Assembly (NCBI GenBank): GCA_018060185.1
Contig: JAGOWQ010000001.1
Coordinates: 54,248 to 118,247 of the forward strand
Source: Leptotrichiaceae bacterium
GTDB taxonomy: Bacteria; Fusobacteriota; Fusobacteriia; Fusobacteriales; Leptotrichiaceae
Length of the DNA stretch: 64,000 nt
Direction of reading: 5' to 3'
Under the pieces are notes generated by a model, which did not search any database, had not been told where the DNA came from, and saw nothing but the letters and a program-made list of their open reading frames with translations. Below are positions 35,957 through 45,655 of the stretch, piece by piece (within the stretch, counting starts at the first letter, position 1; every line of letters starts with the position of its first letter). Made by a program: the position numbers and the translations under genes.

Positions 35957-36391
35957 CTAATATACCTCCAAATCTATATCTTTAGCTTCATTTTTTTTGT
36001 TTTCTATTAAAACTATAACTTTATTAGGTTGGCATATTATCGGTTTTGTTACTTCACTTACAAAACCGATTTTTGAACAATAGTGATTGGGAGATTTTTC
36101 TTTTGTAACTCCTATTTTACCATTTCTAACCTCTATATGCATATCTCCAAGTAAAAGTGGATACTTGTCTTTTTTCAATATAATAATTTTATTTTCTTTT
36201 AAATTCAAAGCCATTATTTCTTTGTTATTATATTTTACAATTGCTCTTTTACTGCTATTTTTAAAATAATATTTTGAACTTATCAACAATGAAAAAGATA
36301 TTAAAATAGCAACAAATATATATATTATATCATATTTATTAAATCCATATTCTTTTTTATTTTTTTTTATTATATTTTTAATATTTTCCAT
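35957..36391 (-). CDS. NusG domain II-containing membrane-anchored protein
   Basis: 144 residues: a basic N-terminus, one membrane helix (about 22-42, IIYIFVAILISFSLLIS) and an outside domain with LLLGDMHIEVRNGKIGVTKEKSPNHYCSKIGFV, the pattern of NusG domain II proteins found beside rnf and apbE. It is next to the Gx transporter gene with three bases between. Function unknown; the constant company with Rnf suggests involvement in its assembly or flavinylation. Confidence 0.85.
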   Translation of the reverse strand: MENIKNIIKKNKKEYGFNKYDIIYIFVAILISFSLLISSKYYFKNSSKRAIVKYNNKEIMALNLKENKIIILKKDKYPLLLGDMHIEVRNGKIGVTKEKSPNHYCSKIGFVSEVTKPIICQPNKVIVLIENKKNEAKDIDLEVY

Positions 36392-36421
36392 CTTTTCCCT
36401 TTTTAATATTATATATTTTAT

Positions 36422-37534
36422 TTATTTTTCAAAATTATATTTTATAAAATTTTCACCATTTCTAAGTCCTTCTGTATGTTTCATTTTACCGTCATTAAAT
36501 GCCCATATAACCTCTATATTCCCTAATTTACGAACCATTTCAATCCCTTCTTCATAAGGAGTCAAAAATAACGTAGTAGACATAAAATCTGCAAATCCAG
36601 AATCTTTTGTTATTACCGTTACTGAAGCAAAATTATTTACAGGCTTAAGCTTATACATATCTATTATATGACCATATAATTCATTATTTTTTAAAAAATA
36701 TCTTTGATAATTTCCAGTTGTTACAATAGAGATATCTGATGCTGAAATTTTAGCCAAATAACCCTCTTTTTTATTATACGGATTATTTTTATCTAATTCT
36801 TTATTATAATATATAGGAAGGGTAACACCTACACAAAAGTGTGTTCTGCATTTCATCAACTCTTTTACATTCTTATTTTCTATTATCCTTTTACCGATAA
36901 TCCTTACATTTCCTCCCGCAGATATCATAAAAGATGTTATTCCTTTTTTTCCCATTTTTTCGGCTGTTTTTTCTACTGCATATCCTTTTGCAATAGCACC
37001 CAAATCTATTTTTATGCATTTTTCTTTTAAAAAAACAGTACTTTGATTTTTATTTATTTCAACATTTTCAGGAATTGAACATTTTTTTGCATTTTCTAAG
37101 TCTATTGTTGATGGTAGTTCGTCTTCTTTTCTATTATTCCATAGCGATATAATTTCACCACCAAAAATATCAACTTTATTGCCAGTTTCTTCTTTCCATT
37201 TAATTCCTTTTTCAAGTAGTTCTATTATTTCTGTATCAACTTTAACAGCTTTTATACCTGCGTTATCATTTATTGTTTTTACATTATTTATTCCATGAAA
37301 ATTTTCATAAATAGTATAAAGTTTATGATATTTTTCCATTTCTTCTTTATAAATTTTAACTTTTTCTTGAAATCCTCTTTCATTTTTATCATAACCAACT
37401 AAAATATGAGTTGTATCAAATAGACCTGTTATTTCTTCTCTATATAACTTCTCTCTATTACATGAAGAAAAAAGGACCAAAACTAATAATATCAGCCCTT
37501 TATAATTAATTATATTTTTTGTTATATTTTTCAT
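36422..37534 (-). CDS. apbE: FAD:protein FMN transferase lipoprotein
   Basis: Attaches FMN covalently to threonine of RnfD and RnfG. 370 residues from ATG 37534 (GGAG six bases before it; an earlier ATG at 37546 touches the rnfB stop). A signal peptide ends in the lipobox LFSSCN. Family motifs: KIDLGAIAKGYAVEKTAE, MISAGGNVRIIGK and the C-terminal region VTVITKDSGFADFMST. It lies just after rnfB. Confidence 0.95.
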   Translation of the reverse strand: MKNITKNIINYKGLILLVLVLFSSCNREKLYREEITGLFDTTHILVGYDKNERGFQEKVKIYKEEMEKYHKLYTIYENFHGINNVKTINDNAGIKAVKVDTEIIELLEKGIKWKEETGNKVDIFGGEIISLWNNRKEDELPSTIDLENAKKCSIPENVEINKNQSTVFLKEKCIKIDLGAIAKGYAVEKTAEKMGKKGITSFMISAGGNVRIIGKRIIENKNVKELMKCRTHFCVGVTLPIYYNKELDKNNPYNKKEGYLAKISASDISIVTTGNYQRYFLKNNELYGHIIDMYKLKPVNNFASVTVITKDSGFADFMSTTLFLTPYEEGIEMVRKLGNIEVIWAFNDGKMKHTEGLRNGENFIKYNFEK

Positions 37535-37546
37535 AAAAATCTCCAT

Positions 37547-37858
37547 TTAAACTTCTACTTTTATTATTGTACCCTGTGGAGATGGGGAATTTTCTAAATA
37601 TTCTTTTATTTCTATTCTAATTTCTGGTTTCATTGGTTTACACTGTTTTAAAGTTTTCACATCTCCTGTTAATATTCCTTCTGCGAATCCACTACATCCT
37701 GGATAACCACAAGCACCACAATTAAATTTGGGCATCATATCATTTAATTTTGTTAGTCTTTCATCTTCTTTAACTTGTAAATATTTATCAGCTATTCCCA
37801 ATAAGAGACCTAATATTGCTCCTATTATTCCCAAGGCTATTAACGCTTCTATCTGCAT
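37547..37858 (-). CDS. rnfB: Short RnfB: electron transport subunit with only the N-terminal Fe-S domain
   Basis: 103 residues. An N-terminal helix (IALGIIGAILGLLLGIADKYL) is followed by the 4Fe-4S domain NCGACGYPGCSGFAEGI...QCKPM with four cysteines. Typical RnfB is about 180-330 residues with two or more ferredoxin-type clusters after this; here the protein ends with PQGTIIKVEV, so those clusters are absent. The frame shows no trace of them before apbE. Its start overlaps the stop region of the small gene upstream. Confidence 0.85.
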   Translation of the reverse strand: MQIEALIALGIIGAILGLLLGIADKYLQVKEDERLTKLNDMMPKFNCGACGYPGCSGFAEGILTGDVKTLKQCKPMKPEIRIEIKEYLENSPSPQGTIIKVEV

Positions 37859-38043
37859 TATAATGTCTCCTTTCTGTCAGGATGATGACCACATGAAAAT
37901 TGCTTACATCCAGTGCATCCCGACATTTTTATTATGTCTTCACAACCTTCTGGTTTAGGAGTTTTTTTATTTAATATATATGTTATTATAAATATACTTA
38001 CTAAAAATAATACCCATAAAAGAGGTGCTACATCTACTTTCAT
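37858..38043 (-). CDS. Small Cys-rich membrane protein in the rnf operon
   Basis: 61 residues between rnfA and rnfB, stop and start codons touching both neighbours, so clearly a gene. One membrane helix (about 8-26) is followed by a cytosolic or periplasmic tail with four cysteines and a histidine pair: EGCEDIIKMSGCTGCKQFSCGHH. It resembles the short Cys-rich membrane proteins beside FeoB. Binding an Fe-S cluster or metal, perhaps as the missing electron carrier of the short RnfB, is inference. Confidence 0.8.
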   Translation of the reverse strand: MKVDVAPLLWVLFLVSIFIITYILNKKTPKPEGCEDIIKMSGCTGCKQFSCGHHPDRKETL

Positions 38044-38616
38044 TTACACCACCCCTGCAAATCCTAGCATTATCATAGCCATTATTGAAGCAGTAATTAG
38101 TGATATTGAATTGCCTTTGAAATATTTTGAAGTAGCGGATAGTTCTAGTCTTTCTCTAATTGTAGCAAATATTACCATTATTAATAAAAATCCTATAGGA
38201 ACTGCTATTGAGTTTACAACCATCTCACTGAAATTATATCCTTCTCTTATATTAAGTAATGCTGTTCCTAATACTGCACAATTTGTTGTAATTAAAGGCA
38301 AATATACTCCCAAAGCTTTATATAAAACAGGCGAAAATTTCTTTATTACCATTTCTACAAACTGAACTAACGAAGCAATTACTAATATAAATGTTATTAA
38401 ATCTAAATACTCCATTTTATAAGGAACTAAAACTTGATAATATAAACCATAAGTTATAAGTGATGCTGAAAATATAACAAATATAACAGCAAATCCCATT
38501 CCTATAGCTGATTTTACACTTTTAGACACACCTAAAAATGGACATACTCCTAAATATTTTGTCAGTATTATATTATTTATAAGTACTGCAGATATAAATA
38601 ATGTTACAAGTTCCAT
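38044..38616 (-). CDS. rnfA: Rnf complex subunit RnfA
   Basis: 190 residues with six membrane helices. NNIILTKYLGVCPFLGVSK near the N-terminus carries the conserved cysteine for the membrane Fe-S cluster shared with RnfE (the NqrD/E family pair). Order C-D-G-E-A-B, all on the minus strand with zero to ten bases between genes. It ends with MLGFAGVV at the start of the small Cys-rich gene. Confidence 0.95.
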   Translation of the reverse strand: MELVTLFISAVLINNIILTKYLGVCPFLGVSKSVKSAIGMGFAVIFVIFSASLITYGLYYQVLVPYKMEYLDLITFILVIASLVQFVEMVIKKFSPVLYKALGVYLPLITTNCAVLGTALLNIREGYNFSEMVVNSIAVPIGFLLIMVIFATIRERLELSATSKYFKGNSISLITASIMAMIMLGFAGVV

Positions 38617-38617
38617 A

Positions 38618-39247
38618 CTATTTCACCTGCTTTCTATCTTTATAGATGTTGAATAATCCAGCTAATATTCCAAAACTTAGAAAAGCTCCTGCTCCTGATG
38701 TAAAAAATGAAGCACTTAAATTTTTAAACATAGAGATATGAAATATTACTTTCTCACTATCAAATAAACTTTTTAATTTTAATTCCCCTGTACCTAATAT
38801 TTCTCTAAACGAAGCCATTATTATTAAACTTATTCCAAAACCTATACTTACTCCTATTGCATCTAAAAAAGAATCCATTATGCTATTTTTACTGGCAAAA
38901 GCTTCTGCTCTTCCCAATACTATACAATTTACTACTATTAAAGATAAAAATACTCCTAAAGATTCGTATACTGGTAATGCATATGCATTTAACATCATTT
39001 CACAAAACTTTACTGTAGTAGCTATTACTACTATGTAAACTGGTATTCTTATTTGATCTGGAACTATTTTTCTCATTGTTGATATTATTGTATTTGTAAT
39101 AACAAGAACTGTAGCGAATGCAAAGCTCATTCCTACTGCATTTGTTAAAGAATTTGTTGTAGCAAGTATAGGACAAGCTCCTAAAAACATTACAAATACA
39201 GGATTTTCTTTAATTATTCCTGATTTTATTAATTCTATTTTTTTCAT
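38618..39247 (-). CDS. rnfE: Rnf complex subunit RnfE
   Basis: 209 residues, NqrD/RnfE family, six membrane helices. NPVFVMFLGACPILATTNSL supplies the conserved cysteine near residue 25 that partners with RnfA. RAEAFASKNSIMDSFLDAIGVSIGF is another family block. One base separates its stop from the rnfA start region. Confidence 0.95.
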   Translation of the reverse strand: MKKIELIKSGIIKENPVFVMFLGACPILATTNSLTNAVGMSFAFATVLVITNTIISTMRKIVPDQIRIPVYIVVIATTVKFCEMMLNAYALPVYESLGVFLSLIVVNCIVLGRAEAFASKNSIMDSFLDAIGVSIGFGISLIIMASFREILGTGELKLKSLFDSEKVIFHISMFKNLSASFFTSGAGAFLSFGILAGLFNIYKDRKQVK

Positions 39248-39256
39248 TTACTACCT

Positions 39257-39778
39257 CTACTTTCTATAGTTACTTTCAAAATCTTCTTTTGCTGCTTCTA
39301 TTCCACTAACAAGACCCTTTGATGTTACTGTAGCTCCTGTTATTCCATCAATTTCATCATTTACACTCTTTACTTTAAACTGCCCTTTATATTTTTCTTC
39401 ATCCATTTTAGTCCCAAATCCAGGAGTTTCGTTATGTTCTAAAGAATCAAAACCTAAATATTTCCCTTCTTGATCTACAGCTATTAAGAATCGTATTTTA
39501 CCACCGTAACCTTTTGTTTGTAAACTATAAATATATCCTTTAACTTCTCCATTTTCTTCTGCTTTAAATATTTTTTCTATAATTTTTTCATTAAAAACTC
39601 TATTTTCTTCTAAAAATTTTGTATTTTCGTTGAACATTAACTGTAATTTTCTGTTTTGTTTAGCAATATTAACATTTTTTATAGTTTCAGCAGTAAGTGA
39701 ATTTGTTAAAGATAAAATCAAAGCTGAAATTATACTTATTGTAGCTAAAAAAATACTTAAATAAATTGATTTTTTCAT
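39257..39778 (-). CDS. rnfG: Rnf complex subunit RnfG
   Basis: 173 residues: one N-terminal helix and a periplasmic FMN-binding domain. GITGATVTSKGLV near residue 145 is the S/TGAT flavinylation site (the second threonine carries FMN, added by ApbE). HNETPGFGTKM is the other family mark. Confidence 0.95.
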   Translation of the reverse strand: MKKSIYLSIFLATISIISALILSLTNSLTAETIKNVNIAKQNRKLQLMFNENTKFLEENRVFNEKIIEKIFKAEENGEVKGYIYSLQTKGYGGKIRFLIAVDQEGKYLGFDSLEHNETPGFGTKMDEEKYKGQFKVKSVNDEIDGITGATVTSKGLVSGIEAAKEDFESNYRK

Positions 39779-39781
39779 TTT

Positions 39782-40837
39782 CTACGCTCCCTTCCATACT
39801 AAAGTTACTAATAGTGAAGATACTAAAATAAACATTATAATAAATAATAATTTTTTATTCTCATTTTTATTTGTAGGAACTATAGTATATTTATCTATCA
39901 TAGGAGTCAACATATTCATAATTAATATAGAATATAATACACCTTCTGGCATATTTGAGCTAAATCTTAAAAGCATTGTAAAAAATGCTGCTCCTATTGA
40001 AAATATTATTTTACCAAATGGATTTGATGGAGATGTTACAGGATCTGTAACCATAAATACCCCTCCGAATATAAGACCTCCTATCCCTATATTTACTAAA
40101 GCAAATATTAAAGGATTTAGTCCATGAAATAATCCCGCGATAAAAGATATTATAAATGAAGAACCAATATAAAAAACTGGCATTCTCCAATCTAAAACTT
40201 TTTTCCAAGCTAAATATATTCCAAGTATTATTATTAGTATAGCAAAACTTTCTCCTATTGAACCTTTATAAAATCCTAAATATAAGTTTGATAAAGGTAC
40301 TTCTGAACTTCCCATCCATTGAGTACCTGACAATATTGTAGTAGGAGTTGGGCTACTTAAGCCATCCACTACTTTATTTGGTAGAGTTGTTGTTAGTTTA
40401 TCTCCATAAGACATCATTACAAAAGCTCTTCCTATTAGTGCTGGATTAAATATATTTTGTCCAAATCCTCCAAAAATTAATTTACCTATTAGTATAGCAA
40501 AGATACTTCCAAAAATTACTACATAGTAAGGTGTTCCTATAGGTAATATAAGTGCAAATAATATACCTGTAACATAATAAAAGGAGTTATTTACCGTTTC
40601 TATTATATTTTTTTCCTTTAGTAAAAAATAATAAAATATCTCACAAACATAAGTAAATAAAACTGAAACAGCAATCATAAGAATAGATTTTATTCCATAG
40701 TCTATTCCTAATGAAAAATAATATCCTACTGAAATAATGCTAACAATTAAAAGAGCCAATGTTAAATGAAACATAACTTTTTTGGTATTTAAACTGTTAC
40801 GATAAGTAGGTGTTGTTCTTTTGAATATTATTTTCAT
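39782..40837 (-). CDS. rnfD: Rnf complex subunit RnfD
   Basis: 351 residues, polytopic, NqrB/RnfD family. The FMN attachment motif appears as DGLSSPTPTTIL near residue 170. FGGFGQNIFNPALIGRAF and MVTDPVTSPSNPFGKIIF are strong family blocks. It directly follows rnfC. Confidence 0.96.
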   Translation of the reverse strand: MKIIFKRTTPTYRNSLNTKKVMFHLTLALLIVSIISVGYYFSLGIDYGIKSILMIAVSVLFTYVCEIFYYFLLKEKNIIETVNNSFYYVTGILFALILPIGTPYYVVIFGSIFAILIGKLIFGGFGQNIFNPALIGRAFVMMSYGDKLTTTLPNKVVDGLSSPTPTTILSGTQWMGSSEVPLSNLYLGFYKGSIGESFAILIIILGIYLAWKKVLDWRMPVFYIGSSFIISFIAGLFHGLNPLIFALVNIGIGGLIFGGVFMVTDPVTSPSNPFGKIIFSIGAAFFTMLLRFSSNMPEGVLYSILIMNMLTPMIDKYTIVPTNKNENKKLLFIIMFILVSSLLVTLVWKGA

Positions 40838-40838
40838 A

Positions 40839-42143
40839 CTATTTACCCGCCTTTCTAGATTTTAAAACTCTATCTTTTGCTTTTCCTACCCAATCTGTAA
40901 CTTCAATTTTTGATGGGCATATAAACGTACAAAGACCACATGTTATACATTTATCAGCACACGCTTTTTCAGATTTTTCTAGATCTTTTAACTTTTCAGC
41001 ATTCATTATTTGTACAGGTTGTATTTTGGCAGGGCAATATTCAACACAAAGACCACACCTTAAACAAGGTAATTCTTTTATTTCTTCTTTGGGTAAAACA
41101 GTAATAGAATTACTATAACTACTTATTACAAACTTATCATTAGCTATGGATTTACCCATCATAGGTCCACCTCCCATAACTACTAACTCATCGTATTTTT
41201 CATTATATCCTCCTATTTTTTCTATTATATAATCTACAGATGTACCTATTGGCACATATACATTTTCTTGGTTTTTAATTCCTTCTCCAGACACAGTAAC
41301 TATTCTATGAGTTATCGCTCTTTTTTCTCTTAATGCCTCTGAAAAATATATTGCAGTTGTTGCGTTATTTACAATTATTCCTATTTCTGATGGGAATCTA
41401 TCATATTCTTTTTTAAATATTTCTCTTATAAGAACCCTTTCCCATCCCATAGGATATGCATCTGGAACCCCAATAATTTCTATGTTCTCGTATTTTTCTG
41501 CTTCTTTTTTTAACTTATCTAATAAATTAAAATTAGTTACTTTTAATGCAATAATACCCTTTTTGGAGTCTGCTGCTTTTACTAGTAAATTTGTTCCATC
41601 AACTAATTCTTTAGCGTGTTTTTTCATAATTTTATAATCTGATGTTAAATATGGTTCACATTCCACAGCATTTATAAGAACTACATCTATATCCTTTGCA
41701 TTCTCATATTTAACATATGTTGGAAATCCTGAACCTCCTAATCCTAGTATTCCAATTTCTTTCATAGCACTAACAAGTTCTTCTCTTGTTAATTTATCTA
41801 CATTTTCATACGAAAAAGAAATCGTTTCTTTGCATTCAAAATCATTTTCTATTACTAAATGATTTTGAACCTTTCCTGACGTATGCATTCTTTTTTCTAT
41901 TCCTTTAACTATCCCAGAAATTGGTGAATATAAAGGAACATATAAATCTTTCCTTGTAGCTAGTTTAGTTCCCTTTTTTACGTATTCTCCATCTTCTACA
42001 TGAACTTCAAAATCTAAAGAAGTTCCAATAATTAAAGGAATATAAATTTTTTCAGGCTCTGGTATACTTAATATCTCTTTTTCTTTAGTCAATTCTTTTT
42101 TACCAACGAGCTTAATTTTACCAATTCCACTTAATAAGTTCAT
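40839..42143 (-). CDS. rnfC: Rnf complex subunit RnfC
   Basis: 434 residues, the NADH-facing soluble subunit. An N-terminal barrel (sandwich hybrid, about 30-100) precedes a flavin/NADH domain with GLGGSGFPTYVKY and INAVECEPYL, and two 4Fe-4S motifs follow: CLRCGLCVEYCP near 370 and CADKCITCGLCTFICP near 405. First gene of the cluster. AGGGAGACG lies before the ATG at 42143. RnfC-D-G-E-A-B oxidises reduced ferredoxin with NAD+ and pumps Na+ or H+; which ion is not decided by sequence here. Confidence 0.96.
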   Translation of the reverse strand: MNLLSGIGKIKLVGKKELTKEKEILSIPEPEKIYIPLIIGTSLDFEVHVEDGEYVKKGTKLATRKDLYVPLYSPISGIVKGIEKRMHTSGKVQNHLVIENDFECKETISFSYENVDKLTREELVSAMKEIGILGLGGSGFPTYVKYENAKDIDVVLINAVECEPYLTSDYKIMKKHAKELVDGTNLLVKAADSKKGIIALKVTNFNLLDKLKKEAEKYENIEIIGVPDAYPMGWERVLIREIFKKEYDRFPSEIGIIVNNATTAIYFSEALREKRAITHRIVTVSGEGIKNQENVYVPIGTSVDYIIEKIGGYNEKYDELVVMGGGPMMGKSIANDKFVISSYSNSITVLPKEEIKELPCLRCGLCVEYCPAKIQPVQIMNAEKLKDLEKSEKACADKCITCGLCTFICPSKIEVTDWVGKAKDRVLKSRKAGK

Positions 42144-42209
42144 ATTTCGTCTCCCTATTTTAATTTTAAAATAAATTTATTTCCCTATCATATAATGTAC
42201 CACAAAATT

Positions 42210-43022
42210 TCAAAAATGAAACACAAAAAAAGCATAAAAAGTAATAAATAATAAATTCACAACAAAATAAACTACATCAAATCCACTAAAATTCAACTTT
42301 TCGTACTCTGTTCTCTCTTTATTTAATCTGAAATTTTTTACCTCCATTACCTCTGACATAACATTAATTTTTCTTATTGTTAATCTAAAAAGTGGAATAA
42401 TTATTAAAAATATCTCTTTTATTTTAGATATAGAAATTTGAGATAAATCATTTCCTCTACTTTTTTGTATTTTTATTATTTGCTTTAACTCTTTATATAT
42501 TATGTTTATAAATTGAGTGGACGTAGAGAACATTAAACTTATTTCGCTATTTTTACCTTTTTTATTTAATATATAATTAATTCCTTTTATAATATCCGAA
42601 GGTTTTGTTGTTGTGGTTAAAATTTCCATTACTATGGTTAATAAAAATATTTGAATTCCCGTATATAAAGATAATATTACAGGTTCATCATATATTTTTA
42701 TTATTTTCAAATCAACTAGTAAATAACCATTTCTCATAAAAAATATATTAAAAATCAGCATAAAAAAAGTCATATAAATATATATTTTTATTTTAGATAA
42801 TACACCGTATAAATTTAATTTGGAAATAAAACATAACAAAAAAATATATATACTTAATATTAAATATCCAATTAAAGATTTAGTAAAAATAGCTATTAAT
42901 ACTATTACTAATGTTCCTACTATTTTACTTCTAGGATCTAATTTGTGCATAAAAGTACTTAAAGTGGAGTATGATCCAATAGAAATTCCTTTTAGAATAT
43001 TTAATTTTTTTTTATAACCCAC
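42210..43022 (-). CDS. ecfT: ECF transporter transmembrane protein EcfT
   Basis: 270 residues, CbiQ/EcfT family, with several membrane helices and the coupling motif KSRGNDLSQ in the middle (the A-R-G box that docks to the ATPases). MHKLDPRSKIVGT near residue 25 is the usual opening. The start is GTG at 43022 with GTGGTG before it. It follows the fused ATPase gene by 24 bases. With BioY this would make a group II ECF transporter able to share S-components. Confidence 0.9.
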   Translation of the reverse strand: MGYKKKLNILKGISIGSYSTLSTFMHKLDPRSKIVGTLVIVLIAIFTKSLIGYLILSIYIFLLCFISKLNLYGVLSKIKIYIYMTFFMLIFNIFFMRNGYLLVDLKIIKIYDEPVILSLYTGIQIFLLTIVMEILTTTTKPSDIIKGINYILNKKGKNSEISLMFSTSTQFINIIYKELKQIIKIQKSRGNDLSQISISKIKEIFLIIIPLFRLTIRKINVMSEVMEVKNFRLNKERTEYEKLNFSGFDVVYFVVNLLFITFYAFFVFHF

Positions 43023-43046
43023 TGCATCACCACTTTTCTATTAACT

Positions 43047-44489
43047 TTATAATTTTATATAATTATCAGCATAGTTATTCACTATATTTAAATCATGTGT
43101 TACTAAAATTATAGTCATTTTTTCTTTTTTTAATTCTTTTATTAATTCCATTATTTTTTTTATCATTTCATAATCTAAAGAAGTTGTAGGCTCATCTAAA
43201 AATAAAATTTCAGGTTCAGTAGAAAGAGCCATAGCTATTCCAACTAATCTTTTTTCTCCATCAGATAGTAAAAATGGAGATTTACTCATATATTTTTCAC
43301 TTAATCCTACTTTTTCTAAGACTTTTTTTATTTTATTACTCACTTGAAATGAATTTTTAATAAAATTATATTTTTTACTAATATTGTATTCTATTTCTTT
43401 ATATACGGAAGATTCAAAAAACTGACTCTCCATATTTTGAAAAACTATTGCCATCTTTTCCCTTATTTTAATTATTTCTTTTTCTAGTGTTATATTTTTA
43501 TTTATTATAATTTTTTTGTTTCCAAAATAAAAAATCATGTCCCCATCAAAGTATTCATCAAAATCTAATAATCCATATATAAGCTCTATTAATGTTGTTT
43601 TTCCACTCCCTGTTTTTCCTATTATTGCTGTTATTTCTCCTTTAGGAATACAGACTGAAAGATTATTTATTATTTTTTTTCCATTTTCTTTATAAGTATA
43701 ACTTACATTATCTAATTTTATTTTTATATTATCTCCATTTTTATTACTTTTATTCATAAGATCAATTAATTTATTATTTTCAATATTTTTATATTCTTTA
43801 TTATTAACATATTCATGTAATATATCATCAAACTTTCCAATTTTAATATTGTTATTTTCTGATAATAATAAAATATTGTCACTTCTTTTTATTTCTTCTA
43901 AATCATGGCTTACGGATATTATCGTTTTTCCTTCCATTAAAAACATATCAAAAAATTTATTCAATATTTTCTTGAAATCATAATCTATATTTTCCATTGC
44001 CTCATCTAATATCAAAATTTTAGGTTCTGTTACAATTGCAGAAACTAATGCTATCTTCTGTTTTTCTCCTCCTGAAAGTGTAGATATTTTTCGTGATAAC
44101 AAATTTTCTATTTTAAAATATTTTGAAAACTTTTCTACATTTTCTCTCATTTTTTTTGTAGAAATATTATTGTTTTCCATACCAAATATGAGATTATCAA
44201 TGGCCGTTTCTTCTGTTAATTGATCTTCCACACTATGAAAAACTATTCCTATTTTTTTTCTTATTTTATATAAAATTTCATCAGAATATTCTAATTTTTC
44301 TCCATCTATTTCTATTATCCCTTTATTTATTTTTAAGAGGCCTACCATAAGTTTTATAACTGTTGATTTTCCTACACCATTTTTTCCGACAATAGTAGTA
44401 TATTCATTTTTTTTTATTTCAAAAGAAACATTATTTAATATAATATTTCCTTCTTTATTCACAAAACTAACATTTTTAAATTTAATCAT
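43047..44489 (-). CDS. ECF transporter ATPase, EcfA1 and EcfA2 domains in one chain
   Basis: 480 residues with two complete ABC domains. First: GKNGVGKST (Walker A near 36), LSGGEKQK (signature), ILILDEAMENID (Walker B). Second: GKTGSGKTT near 290, LSDGEKRL, ILFLDEPTTSLD. Group II ECF modules usually have two separate ATPase genes, ecfA1 and ecfA2; here they are fused. AAAGGAA lies before the ATG at 44489. Confidence 0.92.
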   Translation of the reverse strand: MIKFKNVSFVNKEGNIILNNVSFEIKKNEYTTIVGKNGVGKSTVIKLMVGLLKINKGIIEIDGEKLEYSDEILYKIRKKIGIVFHSVEDQLTEETAIDNLIFGMENNNISTKKMRENVEKFSKYFKIENLLSRKISTLSGGEKQKIALVSAIVTEPKILILDEAMENIDYDFKKILNKFFDMFLMEGKTIISVSHDLEEIKRSDNILLLSENNNIKIGKFDDILHEYVNNKEYKNIENNKLIDLMNKSNKNGDNIKIKLDNVSYTYKENGKKIINNLSVCIPKGEITAIIGKTGSGKTTLIELIYGLLDFDEYFDGDMIFYFGNKKIIINKNITLEKEIIKIREKMAIVFQNMESQFFESSVYKEIEYNISKKYNFIKNSFQVSNKIKKVLEKVGLSEKYMSKSPFLLSDGEKRLVGIAMALSTEPEILFLDEPTTSLDYEMIKKIMELIKELKKEKMTIILVTHDLNIVNNYADNYIKL

Positions 44490-44515
44490 TTTAAGATTTC
44501 CTTTTATTATTACAC

Positions 44516-45496
44516 TTATTTTTTTCCATATAAACTCGTTATCTCCATTATCAAAGATTCAACTCCTGATTCCATTCCAATTTTTCCAATTTTAATATCC
44601 TTTTCAACTTCCCAACATCTGTACACCAATTTTTTAAGACTGTTATTAGAATAATTTTTTGATTTTTCAAATTTCTTAAATATTATACTAGGATAAGGAG
44701 TTCTATTATTACTTTTAAAAATTTCCTTTATTTCTTCAAATTGTTCATTAAATTTATAACTTGTACTAAATTTAAATCCTTTTTCCATTAAACTATTTAG
44801 TTTATACATAACCTCAAGTTCTCCATATAAAAAATATAAAATCCTCATATAATCTTTTGTTTTTTCTAAATAATCTAACACTTCTTTTCCATTATTATCT
44901 AAAATTTTCCCTGTCATTTCATATATTTCAAATTCTTTTTCTACAGATATTATTTTTTTTATTTTTTCTAAATTAAAAGTATCGTCATTCAGATATATCT
45001 TTATTTTTTCTACTTCATTTTTAATTTTAAAAGGATTTTTTCCTACCATCTCTAAAATTAAATTAGCTTCTTTAGAAGTAACTTTTAATTCTTCTTCAAT
45101 ATATTTTCTAATGCTTGTATCTTCTTTTTTCAAATATAAAAAAGACTCTATTGCTCCTACTTTTTTTAATTCATCTATTTTTTTGGTCAATTTAACACCT
45201 AATTTACCATCTTCTTTAAAATAATCTATTACTATTTCTTTATTATCAATAGATAATCCACATATATAATCAATTAGTCGCTCAATATCTTTTATTTTTT
45301 CTGCTCTTTTCAATACTATTAATTCACGAGAACCAAATATGGAATTAAAACTTACTTTTTCTAGAAATTTTTCTTCTTCTTTTATATCAGAATCATAAAA
45401 ATATTCCTGTATATTGGGATTTTCTTTTCTTATTTTTTCTATTATATAAAAATATTTAAATTCTCTATTACTTGTACCTCCAATAAAGTAAATCAT
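44516..45496 (-). CDS. holA: DNA polymerase III subunit delta
   Basis: Clamp-loader delta subunit. 326 residues from ATG 45496, preferred over TTG 45520 because AAGGAA lies before it. The N-terminus MIYFIGGTSN opens a P-loop-like fold without a functional Walker A, as in delta. ELIVLKRAEKI near residue 65 and an all-helical C-terminal domain with AINTLMEK-like KLNSLMEKG support the call. Standalone gene. Confidence 0.87.
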   Translation of the reverse strand: MIYFIGGTSNREFKYFYIIEKIRKENPNIQEYFYDSDIKEEEKFLEKVSFNSIFGSRELIVLKRAEKIKDIERLIDYICGLSIDNKEIVIDYFKEDGKLGVKLTKKIDELKKVGAIESFLYLKKEDTSIRKYIEEELKVTSKEANLILEMVGKNPFKIKNEVEKIKIYLNDDTFNLEKIKKIISVEKEFEIYEMTGKILDNNGKEVLDYLEKTKDYMRILYFLYGELEVMYKLNSLMEKGFKFSTSYKFNEQFEEIKEIFKSNNRTPYPSIIFKKFEKSKNYSNNSLKKLVYRCWEVEKDIKIGKIGMESGVESLIMEITSLYGKK

Positions 45497-45655
45497 ATCA
45501 TTCCTTCTTTCTTTTAGCAAATACTTTTAACTTACATATTTACATATAAAGTATACCTTTTTTCGAAAATAATTTCAATTTGATTTTTTAATCTTTTTAT
45601 GTTAGACTTTTTAAGATAGTGAAGTTAACAAATTTTAAATTTTATGGAGGTAATT

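Noticed and set aside
37913..38365. 150-codon plus-strand frame opposite rnfA
   Set aside because: Antisense to rnfA and the small Cys-rich gene, without start signals.
42144..42200. Promoter for rnfC
   Set aside because: TTGAAA is present but no -10 at proper distance; the best candidate has a 15-base spacer.
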